64,000 nt of DNA from Rahnella inusitata (GTDB taxonomy: Bacteria > Pseudomonadota > Gammaproteobacteria > Enterobacterales > Enterobacteriaceae), in contig NZ_JYDE01000012.1 of the NCBI RefSeq assembly GCF_003263515.1, forward strand, positions 24,774 through 88,773, read 5' to 3'. The notes beneath the pieces are model-generated. The model saw only the letters and a program-made list of their open reading frames with translations, was not told where the DNA came from and did no database searches. Shown in pieces: positions 7,871 to 18,799 of the stretch; the first letter of the stretch is position 1; each line of letters begins with the position of its first letter. A program made the translations under genes and the position numbers.

Positions 7871-10468
7871 ATGGGCAAAGCTCTCGTAATAGTTGAGTCC
7901 CCGGCAAAAGCCAAAACGATTAATAAATATTTAGGAAATGACTACGTGGTTAAGTCCAGCGTCGGTCATATCCGTGATTTACCGACCAGTGGATCCGCCG
8001 CGAAAAAAACCGCCGTCTCAACCGAAGAAAAGCCAAAGAAAAAAGTAAAAAAGGATGAGAAAACCGCGCTGGTTAATCGCATGGGCGTCGATCCTTACCA
8101 TGGCTGGGAAGCGCAGTACGAAATACTGCCGGGCAAAGAAAAAGTCGTTGCTGAGTTAAAAGCGTTAGCGGAAAAAGCCGACCACATCTATCTCGCAACC
8201 GACCTTGACCGCGAAGGAGAGGCGATTGCCTGGCATTTGCGGGAAGTGATTGGCGGTGATGACAAACGTTTTAGTCGCGTGGTGTTTAACGAAATTACCA
8301 AAAACGCGATCCAGAACGCCTTTAAAGAACCGGGCGAACTGAATATTGATCGTGTGAATGCTCAGCAGGCGCGTCGCTTTATGGACCGCGTGGTGGGTTA
8401 CATGGTTTCCCCGTTGCTGTGGAAGAAAATTGCACGAGGCCTTTCCGCTGGCCGCGTTCAGTCTGTGGCGGTGCGTCTGGTCGTTGAGCGCGAAAAAGAA
8501 ATTAAAGCGTTCGTACCGGAAGAGTACTGGGAACTGCATGCGGACTTGCTGGCGAAGAAAGATACCGCGCTGCAAATGGAAGTCACGCATCACCTCGACA
8601 AACCGTTCAAACCGGTTAATAAAGAACAAACCCAAGCTGCCGTGTCGTTGCTTGAGAAAGCGCGCTACACAGTGGTTGATCGCGAAGATAAACCGACCAG
8701 CAGCAAGCCGGGCGCACCTTTTATTACCTCCACGTTGCAACAGGCGGCCAGCACGCGTCTGAGCTTTGGCGTGAAGAAAACCATGATGATGGCGCAGCGC
8801 TTGTATGAAGCCGGTCACATCACCTATATGCGTACCGACTCCACAAACCTGAGTCAGGATGCTGTGGAAATGGTGCGCGGCTATATCGGTGAAAACTTCG
8901 GTGATAAATACCTGCCGAAAGCACCGCTGCAATACAGCAACAAAGAAAATTCACAGGAAGCGCACGAAGCGATTCGTCCTTCTGATGTGGCCGTTGTTTC
9001 CGAGCAACTGAAAGACATGGAAGCCGACGCACAGCGTTTGTACCAGCTGATCTGGCGTCAGTTTGTGGCCTGTCAGATGACACCGGCGCAGTACGATTCT
9101 TCTACGCTGACGGTGAAAGCGGGCGATTACTCGCTGCGCGCCAAAGGCCGTACGCTGCGTTTCGATGGTTGGACGAAAGTCATGCCAGCGCTGCGCAAAG
9201 GCGACGAAGACCGTATTCTGCCTGCTATCGAAGTCGGTACCGACCTCGAACTGCAACAGCTGCTGCCGACACAGCACTTCACCAAACCGCCTGCGCGATT
9301 TAGCGAAGCATCACTGGTCAAAGAGCTGGAAAAACGGGGTATTGGCCGTCCATCCACTTATGCGTCGATCATTTCGACCATTCAGGATCGCGGATATGTT
9401 CACGTTGAGAACCGCCGTTTCTACGCCGAAAAAATGGGTGAAATCGTTACAGATCGTCTGGAGCAAAACTTCCGCGAACTGATGAACTACGACTTCACCG
9501 CGCGCATGGAAGACGGTCTCGACCAGGTCGCCAATAACAAAGCTGAGTGGAAAGCCGTGCTTGACGAATTCTTCACTGAATTTAGCAAGCAGCTGGAAAC
9601 CGCCGAGAAGGATCCGGAAGAAGGCGGTATGCGCCCGAACCAGATGATCCTCACCAGTATTGAGTGCCCGACCTGTGGCCGCCCGATGGGCATCCGCACC
9701 GCCAGCACCGGCGTATTCCTTGGCTGTTCCGGCTACGCATTGCCACCTAAAGAGCGCTGCAAAACCACCATTAACCTGATCGCTGATGCCGAAGTGCTCA
9801 ACGTTCTGGAAGGTGATGAAGCAGAAGCTAACGCGCTGCGTGCTAAACGTCGCTGTGGCAAATGTGGCACCGCGATGGACAGCTACCTGATCGATAACCA
9901 GCGCAAGTTGCATGTCTGCGGTAACAACCCGGAATGTGACGGCTATGAAATCGAGCAGGGCGAGTTCCGCATTAAAGGCTACGACGGCCCGATTGTTGAG
10001 TGTGAGAAGTGTGGTTCTGAAATGCACCTGAAAATGGGACGTTTCGGTAAGTACATGGGCTGTACCAACGACGAGTGCAAAAATACCCGTAAAATTCTGC
10101 GTAACGGTGACGTTGCACCGCCGAAAGAAGATCCGGTTCCGCTGCCTGAGCTGCCGTGTGAGAAATCAGACGCCTACTTCGTTCTGCGTGATGGCGCTGC
10201 CGGCGTATTCCTGGCGGCCAATACTTTCCCTAAATCGCGCGAAACCCGTGCGCCGCTGGTGGAAGAACTGAAGCGCTTTAAAGATCGTCTGCCGGAAAAA
10301 CTGAGCTATCTGGCCGATGCGCCAGTCGCTGACCCGGAAGGCAACAAATCGATGGTGCGTTTCAGCCGTAAAACCAAGCAGCAGTACGTCTCATCTGAAA
10401 AAGACGGTAAAGCCACCGGCTGGACTGCTTTCTTTGTTGACGGCAAATGGGTCGAAGGTAAGAAATAA
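7871..10468 (+). CDS. topA: DNA topoisomerase I
   Basis: Type IA topoisomerase, 865 residues as in E. coli, that relaxes negative supercoils through a 5'-phosphotyrosine intermediate. The N-terminal TOPRIM domain ([17 protein letters not shown]) carries the acidic metal triad [13 protein letters not shown]. The active-site Tyr is in [12 protein letters not shown] and falls at residue 319, the same number as in E. coli. The C-terminal region has three Cys4 zinc-ribbon units ([27 protein letters not shown]) before a basic tail. ATG follows AGGTAAAGG. The gene is followed by a terminator, then cysB. Confidence 0.97.
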   Translation: MGKALVIVESPAKAKTINKYLGNDYVVKSSVGHIRDLPTSGSAAKKTAVSTEEKPKKKVKKDEKTALVNRMGVDPYHGWEAQYEILPGKEKVVAELKALAEKADHIYLATDLDREGEAIAWHLREVIGGDDKRFSRVVFNEITKNAIQNAFKEPGELNIDRVNAQQARRFMDRVVGYMVSPLLWKKIARGLSAGRVQSVAVRLVVEREKEIKAFVPEEYWELHADLLAKKDTALQMEVTHHLDKPFKPVNKEQTQAAVSLLEKARYTVVDREDKPTSSKPGAPFITSTLQQAASTRLSFGVKKTMMMAQRLYEAGHITYMRTDSTNLSQDAVEMVRGYIGENFGDKYLPKAPLQYSNKENSQEAHEAIRPSDVAVVSEQLKDMEADAQRLYQLIWRQFVACQMTPAQYDSSTLTVKAGDYSLRAKGRTLRFDGWTKVMPALRKGDEDRILPAIEVGTDLELQQLLPTQHFTKPPARFSEASLVKELEKRGIGRPSTYASIISTIQDRGYVHVENRRFYAEKMGEIVTDRLEQNFRELMNYDFTARMEDGLDQVANNKAEWKAVLDEFFTEFSKQLETAEKDPEEGGMRPNQMILTSIECPTCGRPMGIRTASTGVFLGCSGYALPPKERCKTTINLIADAEVLNVLEGDEAEANALRAKRRCGKCGTAMDSYLIDNQRKLHVCGNNPECDGYEIEQGEFRIKGYDGPIVECEKCGSEMHLKMGRFGKYMGCTNDECKNTRKILRNGDVAPPKEDPVPLPELPCEKSDAYFVLRDGAAGVFLAANTFPKSRETRAPLVEELKRFKDRLPEKLSYLADAPVADPEGNKSMVRFSRKTKQQYVSSEKDGKATGWTAFFVDGKWVEGKK

Positions 10469-10510
10469 AATCGGGTCACTCAGTCAACAGCACTTTGTTA
10501 TTTGATTGTA

Positions 10511-10539
10511 AAAAACCAGTCCTCCGGGCTGGTTTTTTT
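10511..10539 (+). terminator. Intrinsic terminator after topA
   Basis: AAAAACCAG-TCCTCCGGG-CTGGTTTTTTT, hairpin plus T run 43 bp after the topA stop. Confidence 0.9.
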
Positions 10540-10819
10540 ATTGCATTAAGATCTATCATCGACAGGTTCTTGGCGAATCTCTTCTCAGGGCAATGCTTCC
10601 TGCTGTAATCCTTATGTTATCTGGCTATACAACGTGTTTATTCTTGATATAATTGTTATATAAAATTTATTTTTATTCACAATAGTAATAAGCTAATGCG
10701 TCTGCGGCATAACACGGCGCGTTCACAGACTTCGGGCATTCAATAAAAAATCATTTCCAGTCTGTTCAGCCAGCGTGCGAACAGGGATGGTGACAGGGTT
10801 TGAAACCAGGGTGGTATGA

Positions 10820-11797
<978 letters not shown>

Positions 11798-11821
11798 ATT
11801 TCCGGCCAGTTTCTGATGCTG

Positions 11822-11862
11822 AAAAATCCCGCGACATCGCCTGATGACGCGGGATTTTTTTT
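11822..11862 (+). terminator. Intrinsic terminator after cysB
   Basis: AAAAATCCCGCG and CGCGGGATTTTTTTT form a strong hairpin with T run 25 bp past the cysB stop. Confidence 0.9.
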
Positions 11863-11886
11863 GCGTGATGATCCGTTTGAGCTGTT

Positions 11887-11982
11887 ATGAAAATGTTAAT
11901 AAAAATATGTGTTATCTTTATATATGCACTTATAAGCCAGCGGGTTATTCGTTTTTTACCCAGCTGGTGCTGTGAAGCATAA
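11887..11982 (+). CDS. Possible 31-codon small ORF upstream of acnA
   Basis: An open frame begins ATGAAAATGTTAATAAAAAT, encodes a hydrophobic peptide starting MKMLIKICVIFIYALI and ending in CCEA, and stops 9 bp before the acnA ATG, just ahead of the acnA ribosome site AAGGAGAAG. In E. coli small genes (ymiA, yciX) also lie between cysB and acnA, but I see no clear sequence match. The ribosome site in front of it is weak. It may be chance in a promoter region. Confidence 0.25.
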   Translation: MKMLIKICVIFIYALISQRVIRFLPSWCCEA

Positions 11983-11991
11983 GGAGAAGCT

Positions 11992-14667
11992 ATGTCGTCC
12001 GATATTCGTAACAGAAGTCTGGATAAGCTGGCAGTCCAGGGTAAGGAGTTCCACTACTACAGTCTGCCTCTTGCCGCCAACACGCTGGGTGATATTCAGC
12101 GTCTGCCTAAATCCCTTAAGGTCTTACTCGAAAACCTGCTGCGCCACGTAGACGGTGACACTGTCACGGAAAGCGATTTGCACGAGCTGGTGAACTGGCA
12201 AAAAACCGGCCATGCCGATCGTGAGATTGCCTATCGTCCGGCGCGCGTGCTGATGCAGGATTTCACCGGGGTACCCGCCGTGGTGGATCTCGCAGCGATG
12301 CGTCAGGCGGTCAAACGTCTCGGCGGCAATGTCGAACAGGTGAACCCGCTGTCGCCTGTCGATCTGGTGATCGACCACTCGGTAACCGTTGATGAGTTCG
12401 GTGATGAAGACGCGTTTGATGAAAACGTCCGTCTGGAAATGGAGCGTAACAACGAGCGCTATCAGTTCCTGCGCTGGGGTCAGAAAGCCTTTAACCGTTT
12501 CCGCGTCGTGCCGCCGGGCACCGGTATTTGTCATCAGGTCAACCTTGAATATCTCGGTCAGACTGTCTGGCATGAAGAACAGAACGGCAAAACCGTGGCG
12601 TACCCCGACACGCTGGTCGGTACTGATTCCCACACCACCATGATCAACGGCCTTGGCATTCTGGGCTGGGGTTGCGGTGGTATCGAAGCCGAAGCGGCGA
12701 TGCTTGGGCAGCCGGTGTCGATGCTGATTCCAGACGTCGTCGGGTTCCGCCTGACCGGTAAACTGCGCGAAGGTATCACCGCCACCGATCTGGTGTTAAC
12801 GGTCACCCAGATGCTGCGCAAACACGGCGTGGTCGGAAAGTTTGTCGAATTCTACGGTGACGGTCTGGCCGATCTTCCGCTGGCGGATCGCGCGACGATC
12901 GCCAATATGTCCCCGGAATTTGGCGCGACCTGCGGTTTCTTCCCGGTTGACGACGTGACGCTGAGCTACATGAAACTCAGTGGCCGCAGCGACGACCAGA
13001 TCGAACTGGTAAAAGCCTATTCGCAGGTGCAGGGTCTGTGGCGTAACGCCGGTGACGAACCCGTCTTCACCAGTACGCTGGCGCTGGACATGGGCGATGT
13101 CGTGCCAAGCCTTGCCGGGCCGAAACGCCCGCAGGACAGGGTGGCGCTGCCGGATGTGCCGAAAGCGTTCAAAGCCGCGACGGAGCTGGAGCTTGGCAAT
13201 AACAAACCCGGCCACACTGACAAAGAGAGCTTTACCCTCGACGGTCAGCATTACGCGCTGGAAACCGGTGCGGTGGTCATTGCCGCCATCACGTCTTGTA
13301 CCAACACATCCAACCCCAGCGTGCTGATGGCCGCCGGGCTGCTGGCGAAGAATGCCGCTGAGAAAGGGCTGACCAGTAAACCCTGGGTGAAAACGTCACT
13401 GGCGCCGGGTTCGAAAGTGGTGACCGATTATCTCAATGCCGCCGGGCTGATGCCTTATCTGGAAAAACTGCGTTTCAATCTGGTCGGTTACGGTTGTACG
13501 ACCTGTATCGGTAACTCAGGTCCGTTGCCGGAACCTATTGAATCGGCAATAAAATCCGGTGATTTAACCGTCGGTGCGGTGCTGTCGGGTAACCGTAACT
13601 TTGAAGGGCGCATCCATCCGTTGATCAAAACCAACTGGCTGGCCTCGCCGCCGCTGGTGGTGGCTTACGCGCTGGCCGGGAATATGAACATCGATCTTAC
13701 TACCGATCCGCTCGGCGAAGATCCCGAGGGCAACCCGGTATATCTGAAAGATATCTGGCCGACGGCGGCGGAAATCGCCAATGCGGTCGGGCAGGTGACC
13801 ACCGAGATGTTCCACAAAGAGTATGCCGAAGTCTTTAACGGCGACGCCAGCTGGCAGGCCATTCAGGTGGAAGGCACGCCGACGTATACCTGGCAGGAAG
13901 ACTCCACCTACATCCGCCATCCGCCATTCTTCAGTGACATGAAGGCAGAGCCGGATGCGGTGGAAGACATCAAAGATGCCCGCATTCTGGCGATTCTGGC
14001 GGACTCGGTGACCACCGACCACATCTCCCCGGCGGGTAACATCAAAATTGAAAGTCCGGCAGGGCTGTACCTGAAAAATCATGGTGTGGAACCGAAAGCG
14101 TTCAACTCTTACGGGTCGCGACGCGGTAATCATGAAGTGATGATGCGCGGAACCTTCGCCAACATCCGTATCCGCAACGAAATGGTGCCGGGCGTGGAGG
14201 GCGGTTATACCCGCCACATCCCGTCACAGGATCAGCTGGCCATTTACGACGCTGCGATGCGCTATCAGCATGAAAGCGTGCCGACGGCCGTGATCGCCGG
14301 CAAAGAGTACGGTTCCGGCTCCAGCCGTGACTGGGCGGCGAAGGGGCCGCGTCTGCTGGGCGTTCGCGTGGTGATTGCCGAGTCATTCGAACGTATCCAC
14401 CGTTCGAACCTGATTGGTATGGGGATTTTGCCACTGGAATTCCCGCAGGGCATAACGCGTAAAACGCTGAAACTGACCGGCGACGAGCAGATTAGCGTCA
14501 GCGGGCTGCAAACGCTGAAACCGGGGCAGGACGTGCCGGTGCATATCGTGTTCACCGACGGCCATGCAGAAACGGTCAACGCGCGCTGTCGTATCGACAC
14601 CGGCAACGAGCTGACTTACTTCCAGAACGGCGGCATCTTGCATTACGTCATCCGCAAAATGCTGTGA
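11992..14667 (+). CDS. acnA: Aconitate hydratase A
   Basis: Cytosolic [4Fe-4S] aconitase interconverting citrate and isocitrate. 891 residues, the size of E. coli AcnA, the stress/stationary-phase enzyme of the IRP1-like class. Cluster ligands are Cys436 (SCTNTSNPS) and Cys502/Cys505 (GYGCTTCIGNSGPL). The C-terminal swivel domain contains AGKEYGSGSSRDWAAKG with the catalytic Ser. Start ATG follows AAGGAGAAG by 5 bp. It lies between cysB and convergent ribA, as in E. coli. Confidence 0.97.
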   Translation: MSSDIRNRSLDKLAVQGKEFHYYSLPLAANTLGDIQRLPKSLKVLLENLLRHVDGDTVTESDLHELVNWQKTGHADREIAYRPARVLMQDFTGVPAVVDLAAMRQAVKRLGGNVEQVNPLSPVDLVIDHSVTVDEFGDEDAFDENVRLEMERNNERYQFLRWGQKAFNRFRVVPPGTGICHQVNLEYLGQTVWHEEQNGKTVAYPDTLVGTDSHTTMINGLGILGWGCGGIEAEAAMLGQPVSMLIPDVVGFRLTGKLREGITATDLVLTVTQMLRKHGVVGKFVEFYGDGLADLPLADRATIANMSPEFGATCGFFPVDDVTLSYMKLSGRSDDQIELVKAYSQVQGLWRNAGDEPVFTSTLALDMGDVVPSLAGPKRPQDRVALPDVPKAFKAATELELGNNKPGHTDKESFTLDGQHYALETGAVVIAAITSCTNTSNPSVLMAAGLLAKNAAEKGLTSKPWVKTSLAPGSKVVTDYLNAAGLMPYLEKLRFNLVGYGCTTCIGNSGPLPEPIESAIKSGDLTVGAVLSGNRNFEGRIHPLIKTNWLASPPLVVAYALAGNMNIDLTTDPLGEDPEGNPVYLKDIWPTAAEIANAVGQVTTEMFHKEYAEVFNGDASWQAIQVEGTPTYTWQEDSTYIRHPPFFSDMKAEPDAVEDIKDARILAILADSVTTDHISPAGNIKIESPAGLYLKNHGVEPKAFNSYGSRRGNHEVMMRGTFANIRIRNEMVPGVEGGYTRHIPSQDQLAIYDAAMRYQHESVPTAVIAGKEYGSGSSRDWAAKGPRLLGVRVVIAESFERIHRSNLIGMGILPLEFPQGITRKTLKLTGDEQISVSGLQTLKPGQDVPVHIVFTDGHAETVNARCRIDTGNELTYFQNGGILHYVIRKML

Positions 14668-14694
14668 TCCGTTCTTAAACCGTTTTAAGCCATA

Positions 14695-14722
14695 AAAAAG
14701 GGCACCTTCATAAGGTGCCCTT
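14695..14722. terminator. Bidirectional terminator between acnA and ribA
   Basis: AAGGGCACCTT-CAT-AAGGTGCCCTT. On the minus strand it is followed by a T run (the A run at 14694-14699), so it clearly serves ribA; it may also stop acnA transcripts. Confidence 0.85.
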
Positions 14723-14755
14723 AATATTTGCCGGTCAGAATACCCGACAGCAGAA

Positions 14756-15361
14756 TTACTTGTGGCGCAGATCGTTATCGAGCAGGTGGCCCATTTTGGC
14801 TGCCTTGGTCGAAAGATAACGTTCATTTTCAGGATTACGGCCAACCACCAGAGGGACGCGTTCGACGATGTTGATCCCGGCTTCAGTCAGAATTTCGACT
14901 TTTTTCGGATTATTGGTCAGCAGGCGAACGGAATCGACGCCGAGCAGTTTGAACATGTCGGCACACAGCGTGAAGTCGCGTTCATCGGCGGCGAAACCGA
15001 GCTGATGATTCGCTTCAACGGTGTCATAGCCTTTATCCTGCAATGCGTAAGCGCGGATTTTATTCAGCAAACCGATGTTACGACCTTCCTGACGGTGATA
15101 CATCAGAATGCCGCGGCCTTCTTCAGCGATATCGTTAAGTGCTGCTTCGAGCTGGAAACCGCAGTCGCAGCGCAGGCTGAACAGGGCATCGCCAGTCAGG
15201 CATTCGGAGTGAACACGTGCCAGAACGGGCGTTTCACCGCTGATATCACCAAAAACTAACGCCAGGTGGTCGTGCCCGGTGGCCAATTCTTCAAAACCCA
15301 CCATCAGGAAATCGCCCCAAGGTGTTGGCAGATTGGCTTCTGCCACCCGTTTCAGCTGCAT
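14756..15361 (-). CDS. ribA: GTP cyclohydrolase II
   Basis: Opens the imidazole ring of GTP to give diaminohydroxyribosylaminopyrimidinone 5'-phosphate, the first step of riboflavin synthesis. 201 residues. Zinc ligands Cys54, Cys65 and Cys67 are in [18 protein letters not shown], and [14 protein letters not shown] is the GTP/arginine finger region. The start is set at ATG 15359-15361 ([10 protein letters not shown]), which has GGAG 7 bp upstream and matches E. coli; the open frame continues 7 codons further up. It is a stand-alone gene, divergent from pgpB. Confidence 0.96.
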   Translation of the reverse strand: MQLKRVAEANLPTPWGDFLMVGFEELATGHDHLALVFGDISGETPVLARVHSECLTGDALFSLRCDCGFQLEAALNDIAEEGRGILMYHRQEGRNIGLLNKIRAYALQDKGYDTVEANHQLGFAADERDFTLCADMFKLLGVDSVRLLTNNPKKVEILTEAGINIVERVPLVVGRNPENERYLSTKAAKMGHLLDNDLRHK

Positions 15362-15659
15362 TTTACGCTCCAAAAAAAACACAAATAGTCTTCATTTACG
15401 GTGAGTATTTTACTTATTGATGCGCATCCTACGTCCGGATGCGGTCTCTGGATAGGGAATCGGTGCCTTTCCATCACAACAGGGCACCATTTTGCCACAG
15501 TTTGGCTCACATTTTAGCGGGAATATTTGAACGATTACTTCATAAGTTATGAACTATAACAGTAACCTCAACAACCCTGATTTAAGGAATGTTAAGGAAT
15601 AACAAGATTGCTACACTCCATTTCTTTTAAGCATTTTACAAAAAACAGAAAGGACGACT

Positions 15660-16415
15660 ATGTTTGATATCGCCAAACGCACCGCCCTCGGGGCACTTCT
15701 TCTGCTTATCATGCCCGCAGCGGTGTGGGTAAGTGGCTGGTTATGGACGCCCGGCGGCAATCCGGCGATTTTACGCCCGCTGTACTGGGTGACCGAGACA
15801 GTCAGCCAGCCGTGGGGAATTATCACCACGGTCATCCTGTGCGCCTGGTTTTTGTGGTGTCTGCGTTTTCGTCTTAAAGCCGCGGTGGGGCTGGTGCTGA
15901 TCATCTCAGCGGCGCTGCTGGTCGGACAATACGTCAAGGATTACATTAAAGGGGAAGTGCGTGAGCCACGGCCTTACGTAGCCTGGCTCGGTAGCGATCA
16001 TCAGATGAATGTCGAAGAATTTTACGGCCTCAAACGCAAGGCGCGCAGCCAGCAGGTGAAAGATATTCTCGGCGATAACGTGCAGATCCCTCACTGGCTC
16101 AATAAAAGCTGGCAGAACGATACCGGCTACGCGTTTCCTTCGGGGCATACGATGTTTGCCGCGAGCTGGGCATTGCTGGGCATCGGGTTGCTGTGGCGTC
16201 GTAAACACTACAAGACCGTGACCGCGCTGATGCTCTGGTCGGTCGTCGTGATGGGGAGCCGCCTTATGCTGGGGATGCACTGGCCGCGTGACCTGATGGC
16301 CTCGGTTGGGATCAGCTGGATCCTGGTGACGCTTGCCTGCTGGCTGACAGAGCGTTATATCGGACCGCTGACGCCGCCGCCGGAAGAAAATAAAGAAATA
16401 GCTGAACGCGAATAA
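15660..16415 (+). CDS. pgpB: Phosphatidylglycerophosphatase B (PAP2 family)
   Basis: Integral inner-membrane lipid phosphatase acting on phosphatidylglycerol phosphate and undecaprenyl diphosphate. The three PAP2 signature motifs are in order: KDYIKGEVREPRP, PSGHTMFA and SRLMLGMHWPRDLM, with catalytic His in the second and third. Five to six hydrophobic helices are visible. 251 residues against 254 in E. coli. It precedes lapA-lapB, so the block concerns envelope lipid homeostasis. Confidence 0.93.
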   Translation: MFDIAKRTALGALLLLIMPAAVWVSGWLWTPGGNPAILRPLYWVTETVSQPWGIITTVILCAWFLWCLRFRLKAAVGLVLIISAALLVGQYVKDYIKGEVREPRPYVAWLGSDHQMNVEEFYGLKRKARSQQVKDILGDNVQIPHWLNKSWQNDTGYAFPSGHTMFAASWALLGIGLLWRRKHYKTVTALMLWSVVVMGSRLMLGMHWPRDLMASVGISWILVTLACWLTERYIGPLTPPPEENKEIAERE

Positions 16416-16682
16416 TCGCCTCACCTGCTTTCTGATACTTTCCCGAATCAAAGGGGAATCTTTCGGTTCCCCTTTGATTTTACGCGCAACGTCCCCATAT
16501 CTCTTACATGTCGTTTTCACCGGTTCACGTCGCCGATCGCAAAAGTTGTGCGATCTTCGGACAGTTACTCTTTTAACCCTCGGCAATGTTTCCCAGCTTT
16601 GTGCAGAAATGCTAACTTATTAGGTCGGGACGAGAGTTTTTGGCATAATTCATCCGGTACACCCGGCATTACAGGAATGAAT

Positions 16683-16994
16683 GTGAAATATCTGCTGATT
16701 TTTTTATTTTTACTGGTCATCGTGGTGATTTCAATCACGCTAGGCGCCCATAACGATCAGACTGTGACCTTCAACTATTTGCTGGCGCAGGGTGACTATC
16801 GCGTCTCTACGCTGCTTGCCGTGCTGTTTGCGACCGGTTTCATTCTCGGCTGGGTCATCTGCGGTTTGTTCTATCTTCGCGTACGCCTGTCTCTTGGCCG
16901 CGCTCAGCGAAAAATCAAACGTCTGGAACTGCAAATCGAGCCCGTGGCTGTCGTGACGCCGCCTGCAGCATCTTATGATGTCAGCAAGGAATAA
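16683..16994 (+). CDS. lapA: LapA (YciS), LPS-assembly heat-shock inner-membrane protein
   Basis: 103 residues, two N-terminal membrane helices (about 1-20 and 40-62) and a short coiled cytoplasmic tail (LSLGRAQRKIKRLELQIE). LapA partners LapB in control of LPS synthesis. The start is most likely GTG at 16683 (VKYLLIFLFLL), since CAGGA is 6 bp upstream and it aligns with E. coli MKYLLIF; the ATG at 16677 is too close to that site. lapB begins 6 bp after the lapA stop. Confidence 0.9.
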   Translation: MKYLLIFLFLLVIVVISITLGAHNDQTVTFNYLLAQGDYRVSTLLAVLFATGFILGWVICGLFYLRVRLSLGRAQRKIKRLELQIEPVAVVTPPAASYDVSKE

Positions 16995-17000
16995 CCCTTT

Positions 17001-18170
17001 ATGTTAGAGCTGCTGTTTCTGTTGTTGCCCGTTGCGGCCGCCTATGGCTGGTACATGGGGCGCAGAAGTTCTCAGCAGGACAAACAGGAAAATGCTAACC
17101 GCCTGTCGCGTGAGTACGTGGCAGGGGTTAACTTTCTGCTTTCCAATCAGCAGGATAAAGCGGTCGACCTGTTCCTCGAAATGTTAAAAGAGGACAGCAG
17201 TACGGTCGAGGCGCACCTGACGCTTGGTAACCTGTTCCGCTCCCGTGGTGAGGTCGATCGCGCGATCCGTATCCATCAGTCATTGATGGAAAGCGCCTCG
17301 CTGACTTTCGAACAACGCCTGCTTGCCGTACAGCAGCTGGGACGCGATTACATGACCGCCGGTTTTTATGACCGCGCCGAAGACATGTTTAACCAGCTGG
17401 TGAAAGAGCAGGATTTCCAGCTTTTCGCACTGGAACAGCTGTTGATCATTCATCAGGCGACCAGCGACTGGCAGAACGCCATCGACGTGGCCGAACGTCT
17501 GGTGAAACTGGGTAAAGAAAACCGTCGCAAAGAGATCGCCCATTTCTGGTGCGAACTGGCGCTGCAGGCGATGGTGTCGGATGACTTTGACAAAGCGACA
17601 GGATTGCTGAAGAAAGCCGCATCGGCAGACAAACTCTGTGCCCGCGTCTCTATCATGCAGGGTCGCATTCTGATGGCGCAGGGCGAATACCGTAAAGCCG
17701 CCGATGCGTTACAGCGGGTGCTGGAGCAGGATAAAGAGATTGTCAGCGAAGCGCTGCCGATGCTGCAAGAGTGCTATCTCAATCTGAAAGATACGCTGGC
17801 CTGGGCGGAGTTTCTCAAACGCTGCGTGGATGAAAATACCGGTGCGACCGCTGAGCTGATGCTGGCGGAGATCATCCATCAGGAAGAAGGCCGCGAAGTC
17901 GCGCAGAACTATATTAACCGCCAGCTTCAGCGCCATCCGACCATGCGCGTGTTCCATCACCTGATGGATTACCATCTGGCTGATGCAGAAGAGGGGCGTG
18001 CGAAAGAAAGTCTGGGGCTGCTGCGGGATATGGTCGGCGAACAGATCCGCACCAAACCGCGTTACCGTTGCCACAAATGCGGCTTTACCGCGCATTCGCT
18101 GTACTGGCATTGCCCGTCATGTCGTGGCTGGGCGACTATCAAGCCCATTCGTGGACTCGACGGCCAATAA
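17001..18170 (+). CDS. lapB: LapB (YciM), TPR/rubredoxin regulator of LpxC and LPS assembly
   Basis: 389 residues, identical in length to E. coli. The N-terminal membrane anchor (MLELLFLLLPVAAAYGW) is followed by about nine tetratricopeptide repeats and a C-terminal rubredoxin-type zinc ribbon (CHKCGFTAHSLYWHCPSC). LapB presents LpxC to the FtsH protease and thereby sets LPS levels; it is antagonised by PbgA/YejM. It is in an operon with lapA. Confidence 0.96.
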   Translation: MLELLFLLLPVAAAYGWYMGRRSSQQDKQENANRLSREYVAGVNFLLSNQQDKAVDLFLEMLKEDSSTVEAHLTLGNLFRSRGEVDRAIRIHQSLMESASLTFEQRLLAVQQLGRDYMTAGFYDRAEDMFNQLVKEQDFQLFALEQLLIIHQATSDWQNAIDVAERLVKLGKENRRKEIAHFWCELALQAMVSDDFDKATGLLKKAASADKLCARVSIMQGRILMAQGEYRKAADALQRVLEQDKEIVSEALPMLQECYLNLKDTLAWAEFLKRCVDENTGATAELMLAEIIHQEEGREVAQNYINRQLQRHPTMRVFHHLMDYHLADAEEGRAKESLGLLRDMVGEQIRTKPRYRCHKCGFTAHSLYWHCPSCRGWATIKPIRGLDGQ

Positions 18171-18180
18171 CGTTCCCCGT

Positions 18181-18286
18181 CATACTTCAAGCTGCAGGTG
18201 CGTTGGCTGTTTTCAGTAACCCGAATCACTTACTTCAGTAAGCTCATCGGGTTACTTCAATTGCCGCTGACCTGCAAATTGAATTA
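18181..18286. repeat. Enterobacterial intergenic palindromic repeat
   Basis: About 106 bp that can fold on itself. The core arms GTAACCCGA / TCGGGTTAC flank CTTACTT / CAGTAAG, and the outer arms CTTCAAGCTGCAGGTGCG and CCTGCAAATTGAATTATT are imperfect complements. It resembles the dispersed ATACTTCAAG-type palindromes common between genes in Serratia and Yersinia. It sits between convergent lapB and the RHH gene. Confidence 0.7.
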
Positions 18287-18320
18287 TTTAGGGAAAAGAT
18301 CTGTCGGGGAAACGCTTCAA

Positions 18321-18608
18321 TTACTTCTTCTTGCTGCTCGCTTTACGCGCGTTGATCAATGTACGTAGCTTCTTGATTTCTTTGGCAGTCAGCGCAGGTT
18401 CTGACTCTTCCGCCAGATGCTGATTATCGATGTCGTGCTCGGTCGCTTTGGCGGCTTTTTTACCTTTGTGTGCGCCCGGAGTAAAACTCTCTTCCAGACG
18501 GGCAGCCACTTCCGCGCTTAATGAATGTTCAGCTTCGGCGGCAGCATTCTTTATAAGCTCTTTCAGTTCCACCGAAATTTTTACGGTCAGTGTCGTTATC
18601 TCACTCAT
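18321..18608 (-). CDS. Ribbon-helix-helix (Arc/MetJ-like) small DNA-binding protein
   Basis: 95 residues. The N-terminal ~45 residues (TLTVKISVELKELIKNAAAE, then SLSAEVAARLEESF) have the beta-strand-helix-helix pattern of Arc/TraY-type RHH proteins. The rest is a low-complexity charged linker ending in a Lys/Arg tail (LRTLINARKASSKKK). Role unknown; likely a chromosomally encoded DNA-binding protein. It is not part of an obvious toxin-antitoxin pair, because no partner gene is adjacent. It lies convergent to lapB and upstream of, but divergent from, pyrF. Confidence 0.75.
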   Translation of the reverse strand: MSEITTLTVKISVELKELIKNAAAEAEHSLSAEVAARLEESFTPGAHKGKKAAKATEHDIDNQHLAEESEPALTAKEIKKLRTLINARKASSKKK

Positions 18609-18799
18609 TTTTCTGCCTTTCCTTCGTGTAAAAGTAACAAGCTAAGCCAGCCTTGTGACATCGTCTAGTGCATAACAAAAATTTAATAAAACCGTCACAT
18701 TAGGTGTAGCTGTGAATTCGGCGTCTTGCCATGTAAAATGCTGGCGGCAGAAATTATGCTTTCCCTTCCTGATTTGAAAATTAACAAGAGGCTGAAGAC

